From: UMGS1908 sp964432825
GTDB lineage: Bacteria; Bacillota; Clostridia; Christensenellales; UBA1242
Length of the DNA stretch: 64,000 bases
Reading direction: 5' to 3'
Assembly: GCA_964432825.1 (NCBI GenBank)
Contig: CAYSOX010000005.1
Location: 1-64,000, forward strand
The position numbers and the translations under genes were made by a program. How positions within the stretch are numbered: the stretch's first letter is position 1; the number at the start of each line of letters is the position of its first letter. Below are positions 61,085-64,000 of the stretch, one piece after another. Below the pieces are notes generated by a model. The model worked only from the letters and a program-made list of their open reading frames with translations, was not told the origin of the DNA and searched no databases.

Positions 61085-61870
61085 ATGAATACAAATGTAA
61101 GTTTAAACAAAAATTTAAATTCAAATGAAATTCAAGCGGGTAATAAATTTGCTTTTGATGTTTGGTATGCCGAAGCATGGAGTAGACGCCAAGGATATTT
61201 TTCTTTTAAAATTGCAAACAATCTTAAAAAGAAATCTGAGAAAGAGGGTAGAACAATTAATAGCGTTTTGGATGTTTGCTCGGGGTCAGGCGAATTTTTA
61301 AATGTTTGTAACACTTTCATAAAAGACTGTATGGGTGTTGATAATGCGGGTGGATATCTTGATTATGTAAAAACTAAATATCCAAATATTAAGTTTAAAA
61401 GAATTGAAAAATTATATACATTTGATTTGGGTAAAAAATTTGATTTGATTACCTGTAACCACGATGTAGTTAATATGTTTTTAAAGTTTGAAGAATGGGA
61501 AGAATTTTTCCGTTCGTGCTTTAAGCACTTAAACGAAGGTGGTGAATTGCTTTTTGATTTTTATAGCGAAGAAAAAATGAACACATGGGAAAAGGTTAGT
61601 TTTGAACAAGATTACACTTTGGATTATGTTCAGAAGGTTTCTAATGAAAATGGCGTGTGTGTAATGGATGAAGTTTATTATATTCGAGAGAATGAATCTT
61701 TATATAGAAAAACTGCCGATAAAATGATAGAAACGGGTTTCCCAACCGATGCAATATTAAAAGCAATTCAAGATGCTGGATTTAGAAGCGTTGAATTTAT
61801 TAATATTGATTTTGAAAAAGTTAGTAGAGATGATAATGTGGAAAGAGTTCATCTGCTTTGCAAAAAATAA
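61085..61870 (+). CDS. Class I SAM-dependent methyltransferase
   Basis: 261 residues. Motif I INSVLDVCSGSGEFLNVCN near 59-77, acidic strand 2 CMGVDNAGGYLDYVK, motif II/III region FDLITCNHDVVNMF and LNEGGELLFDFYSEEKMNTW. The substrate is not apparent. Single-gene unit with its own promoter. Not closely similar to the protein at 4486. The genome neighbour is the tRNA-Thr integration region. Confidence 0.82.
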   Translation: MNTNVSLNKNLNSNEIQAGNKFAFDVWYAEAWSRRQGYFSFKIANNLKKKSEKEGRTINSVLDVCSGSGEFLNVCNTFIKDCMGVDNAGGYLDYVKTKYPNIKFKRIEKLYTFDLGKKFDLITCNHDVVNMFLKFEEWEEFFRSCFKHLNEGGELLFDFYSEEKMNTWEKVSFEQDYTLDYVQKVSNENGVCVMDEVYYIRENESLYRKTADKMIETGFPTDAILKAIQDAGFRSVEFINIDFEKVSRDDNVERVHLLCKK

Positions 61871-61890
61871 AAAATAATTTATTAAAGTGA

Positions 61891-61919
61891 TTGACAAAAT
61901 ATTATGTTTAATATATAAT
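61891..61919 (+). promoter_or_regulatory. Promoter of the tRNA-Thr transcript
   Basis: TTGACA 61891-61896, 17-nt spacer, TATAAT 61914-61919. The transcript would run through the tRNA fragment and into tRNA-Thr. Confidence 0.8.
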
Positions 61920-62014
61920 GGTTATCGTGATATTTATCAAAGTCTTGGTAAGGTTTTGATTTTGCAGTTGCAAAAATAAATGTCAATCATTGTAGCACGA
62001 GTTTTCGTGCATAT

Positions 62015-62054
62015 GCTGATGTGGCTCAGTCGGTAGAGCACCGCCTTGGTAAGA
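62015..62054 (+). pseudogene. Truncated tRNA-Thr copy (5' half)
   Basis: GCTGATGTGGCTCAGTCGG and GCACCGCCTTGGTAAG match the intact tRNA-Thr at 62115 with about 3 differences over ~40 nt, up to the anticodon loop. The anticodon 3' stem, T-arm and acceptor 3' side are replaced by unrelated sequence. Not a functional tRNA. Confidence 0.75.
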
Positions 62055-62114
62055 CAAGGAAAGCACTACTTTGACCACTTTTAAAATTAAATATTTGCTC
62101 CGTTTTGGAGCCAT

Positions 62115-62190
62115 GCTGATGTAGCTCAGTCGGTAGAGCACTGCCTTGGTAAGGCAGAGGTCACGGGTTCAAGTCCCGTCATCAGCTCCA
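62115..62190 (+). tRNA. tRNA-Thr (anticodon GGT)
   Basis: Acceptor GCTGATG pairs with CATCAGC, D-arm GCTC..GAGC, anticodon stem CTGCC/GGCAG with loop TTGGTAA (anticodon GGT), T-arm ACGGG..CCCGT with GGTTCAAGTC, then TCCA (62187-62190). 76 nt. It is the likely attachment site of the element to its right. Confidence 0.95.
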
Positions 62191-62195
62191 ATCAT

Positions 62196-62240
62196 AAACC
62201 TTTGAAAAACCCTTATAAATAGGCACTTTCAAAGGTTTTT
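62196..62240 (+). terminator. Terminator of tRNA-Thr
   Basis: AAACCTTTGAAA (62196-62207) pairs with TTTCAAAGGTTT (62227-62238), followed by TTT. Confidence 0.88.
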
Positions 62241-62281
62241 TATTTTCTAAAATATTTGATAAATTTTTGCTCAAAAAATAT

Positions 62282-62415
62282 TTGCTGTCAATTTTTGGAG
62301 CAATTGCTGTCAAAAAAAAGACAAAAAAATAGACCGATAGTCAAATATTGAACTATCGGTCTAAATTGTTTTAATACTATATAAAACTGATACATTTGCT
62401 GTCAATTGCTGTCAA
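62282..62415. repeat. Four copies of TTGCTGTCAA near the integration end
   Basis: Exact copies at 62282-62291, 62304-62313, 62396-62405 and 62406-62415. The last two are in tandem. All lie between tRNA-Thr and the first element gene, the usual place for integrase arm-type or excisionase sites. Confidence 0.6.
62331..62362 (-). terminator. Terminator of the element gene (minus strand)
   Basis: AGACCGATAGT (62331-62341) pairs perfectly with ACTATCGGTCT (62352-62362). On the minus strand a T-rich run follows. Confidence 0.85.
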
Positions 62416-63152
62416 ACTAAAAACTTCAAAGCCAAGTCAATTAAAGCTAAACACCTATTATAGAAATAATCATAAAAGTTATCATCTATTATTTCAATCT
62501 TATCTAATTCGTGATGTCTAATTCTATGTTTATTTCCCAAATCAGTAAGTTTAATAAACTCATCATTAAACAATTGATAATATATTTCATTGGAATGACT
62601 AATCTGTTCTATAATTTTTTCAACAGATTTCTTTTTGTCTAATCCGTCTTTCATATAATAAGTTTTTAGTCTTTCAAGAGCGTCCCACATTTTCTCTGTC
62701 GCTATCTTTTTGTCTTTTTTATAATATGCTTGAGCTTCATCTATTAATTCTTTTAGTCCCTTTTCTTGAACATTATTTGTATCTGTTGAAATCACAATAC
62801 CTGAGTATTTATTTAAAATGTTGATACAATTTTGTTTGTTTTGTTTCAACATAACAGAAATAGTCGGGTCATCTGCATTTTTAAAACCAAATCTAAACGA
62901 TTTAACTTTATAAACTTCATAATAGTCAATCAAATCTTGTAAAAGTTTCATTTTATCTTTTATAGAAATTGTATTATCAGCAAAATAAGCATTTAATGAT
63001 TTTCCCTTTGATAATCCATATCTTGACTTAATATCTACACCTATGCTTTTTGTAACAAACTTAGCAAAAGAGTCGTCTGAAAAATCTAAAACATAACCAC
63101 CTTCATTAAACATGGTATCAATATACATTAATTCAACAGCTGTTAATTCCAT
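62412..63152 (-). CDS. Hypothetical element-borne protein, possible abortive-infection type
   Basis: 246 residues from ATG 63152, 3 nt after GGAGAG; an in-frame start at 63260 would overlap the integrase. The N-terminal part has MELTAVELMYIDTMFNEGGY and SKGKSLNAYFADNTISIKDK; the C-terminal part is a helical region (DEAQAYYKKDKKIATEKMWD, then ALERLKTYYMKDG) ending with HRIRHHELDKIEIIDDNFYD. The helical C-terminus with clustered Arg/His recalls HEPN-type or AbiJ-like defence proteins, but I cannot confirm that family. Cargo between integrase and att site. Confidence 0.6.
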   Translation of the reverse strand: MELTAVELMYIDTMFNEGGYVLDFSDDSFAKFVTKSIGVDIKSRYGLSKGKSLNAYFADNTISIKDKMKLLQDLIDYYEVYKVKSFRFGFKNADDPTISVMLKQNKQNCINILNKYSGIVISTDTNNVQEKGLKELIDEAQAYYKKDKKIATEKMWDALERLKTYYMKDGLDKKKSVEKIIEQISHSNEIYYQLFNDEFIKLTDLGNKHRIRHHELDKIEIIDDNFYDYFYNRCLALIDLALKFLV

Positions 63153-63216
63153 AATCTCTCCTAATAGTGTAATTATAGCATATTGAAATTTATAATACAA
63201 TAATAGGCAATAAGAA

Positions 63217-64000
63217 TTACATCTCAAAATCTTTTTCTTTCTTCTTTTTCTTCCTTTCAAGTTCTCTAATCATTCTATCAATTTCTTCATCAGTTAGTTC
63301 TGGCTCTTTTGGCTTTTCAATTTCAAATTCTTTCTCTTTTTGTTGTTCTTGAATTTTAGTATTTAATCGGTCGGTCGCTTCTCTCACATAATCACTATTA
63401 ACTGAGTTATAAACCGTGATTGTCGTTTTAACATCTCTATGTCCTAAAAGTTGTTGAATTACTTTTGGATTTTCGTTTAGTTCAAATAGCATATTAGAGA
63501 AAGTATGTCTTAATCCGTGAAAGTGAATATTGAACTTGTTTAAACCATTTCTTTTCTTAAATCTATCAAATATCTTTCTGGTGCCTGAATATGTCCTATA
63601 ACTACCATCATCATTAGCAAAGACAAAAGATGTTGGAGATGTCAAAATTGCTGTTACATCAGGATTTGTTTGTTGTCTTTCGTTTTGTTTATCTTTCCAT
63701 TGTTTTAAGGTTTCAAGGACAATATCTGTTACAGGTATATCTCTAACACTACAAGTTGTTTTCGTGTCGCCAATGACTGTTTTTCGGTCTTTTACATTGC
63801 CTTCTTCATCAAACTTTGGAACTTGTGTTATTGCTCTTTCAACCTTGATTGATTTGTTCTTAAAATCTATATTTTTCCACTTTAAAGCAAGAGCTTCGCC
63901 AATACGAAGTCCTGCAAACATAAGAGTAATACAAAGCGGTTTAATAAAGTTCGCTTCATCTTTATTCAATGCTTCCAAAAACTTATCTCTAATCTCTGGT
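63217..64000 (-). CDS. int: Tyrosine recombinase/integrase (partial, N-terminus outside window)
   Basis: The frame is open to the window edge; the ~260 residues here are the catalytic domain. Active residues visible: Arg in MFAGLRIGEALALKWKN, His-x-x-Arg in HFHGLRHTFSNML, His in QLLGHRDVKTTI and the nucleophile Tyr in TVYNSVNSDYV. A highly charged tail (ELERKKKKKEKDFEM) follows. Its 3' end points to the tRNA-Thr, the standard arrangement for a tRNA-targeting integrative element or prophage that continues beyond the window. Confidence 0.93.
   Translation of the reverse strand, partial: PEIRDKFLEALNKDEANFIKPLCITLMFAGLRIGEALALKWKNIDFKNKSIKVERAITQVPKFDEEGNVKDRKTVIGDTKTTCSVRDIPVTDIVLETLKQWKDKQNERQQTNPDVTAILTSPTSFVFANDDGSYRTYSGTRKIFDRFKKRNGLNKFNIHFHGLRHTFSNMLFELNENPKVIQQLLGHRDVKTTITVYNSVNSDYVREATDRLNTKIQEQQKEKEFEIEKPKEPELTDEEIDRMIRELERKKKKKEKDFEM

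Overview
The window is low-GC DNA that looks like a chromosome segment of a spore-forming, uncultured clostridial Firmicute. The evidence is AT-rich intergenic DNA, sporulation genes typical of endospore formers (yabP, yabQ, spoIIE, sipL, sigH, a spoVB-like flippase), veg, AddAB instead of RecBCD, mini-RNase III, an L10 leader and strong purine-rich Shine-Dalgarno sites. No species name can be given from sequence alone.

Layout. 1-5.2 kb: the end of pyruvate phosphate dikinase, a radical SAM enzyme, an AAA_14/DUF4143 ATPase, a long divergent ThyX and a methyltransferase-like protein. 5.4-13.6 kb: a sporulation/division block with yabP-yabQ-divIC on the minus strand, divergent from spoIIE-tilS, then a VanW protein, veg and sipL. 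14-17.3 kb: a WG-repeat protein and glycerol kinase on the minus strand. 17.6-25.5 kb: rpmG-secE-nusG-rplK-rplA and, separated by about 4.5 kb, rplJ-rplL. The gap between them holds a McrBC type IV restriction locus, a small unknown protein and an XRE regulator. mcrB is split by a one-base frameshift in an A5 run. 26-35 kb: a DUF1540 protein, a 40-bp tandem repeat tract, rplI, a NahK-like kinase and addB-addA. 35.5-46.6 kb: an uncharacterised envelope cluster (a three-TM protein, DUF1858, three large exported beta-rich proteins, Smr, two small anchored proteins, a flippase). 46.6-51.7 kb: HU, dusB, pgk-tpiA, secG and small membrane proteins. 52-57 kb: tRNA-Arg, then mrnC-rlmB-sigH-dnaX-ybaB-recR in one tight run. 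57-62 kb: a heterodimeric ABC exporter and a methyltransferase. 62-64 kb: tRNA-Thr, a truncated tRNA-Thr copy, and the end of an integrated element with a tyrosine integrase and an unknown cargo gene.

How it works together. Many transcription units are compact, with a canonical promoter and a clear intrinsic terminator. Four genes (the radical SAM gene, tilS, dusB, mrnC) have a -35/17 bp/-10 promoter whose -10 box ends only 6-7 nt before the ATG, with no ribosome binding site, so they are predicted to be leaderless. dnaX carries an A10 slippery run exactly where slippage would produce a short gamma-like subunit.

Most worth a second look: the leaderless set, the dnaX A10 site, the broken McrBC locus inside the ribosomal protein cluster, the tRNA-Thr integration end with four TTGCTGTCAA repeats, the SD-sequestering 11-codon ORF at 47.0 kb, the promoter-like 40-bp repeats before rplI, and the unknown envelope cluster.
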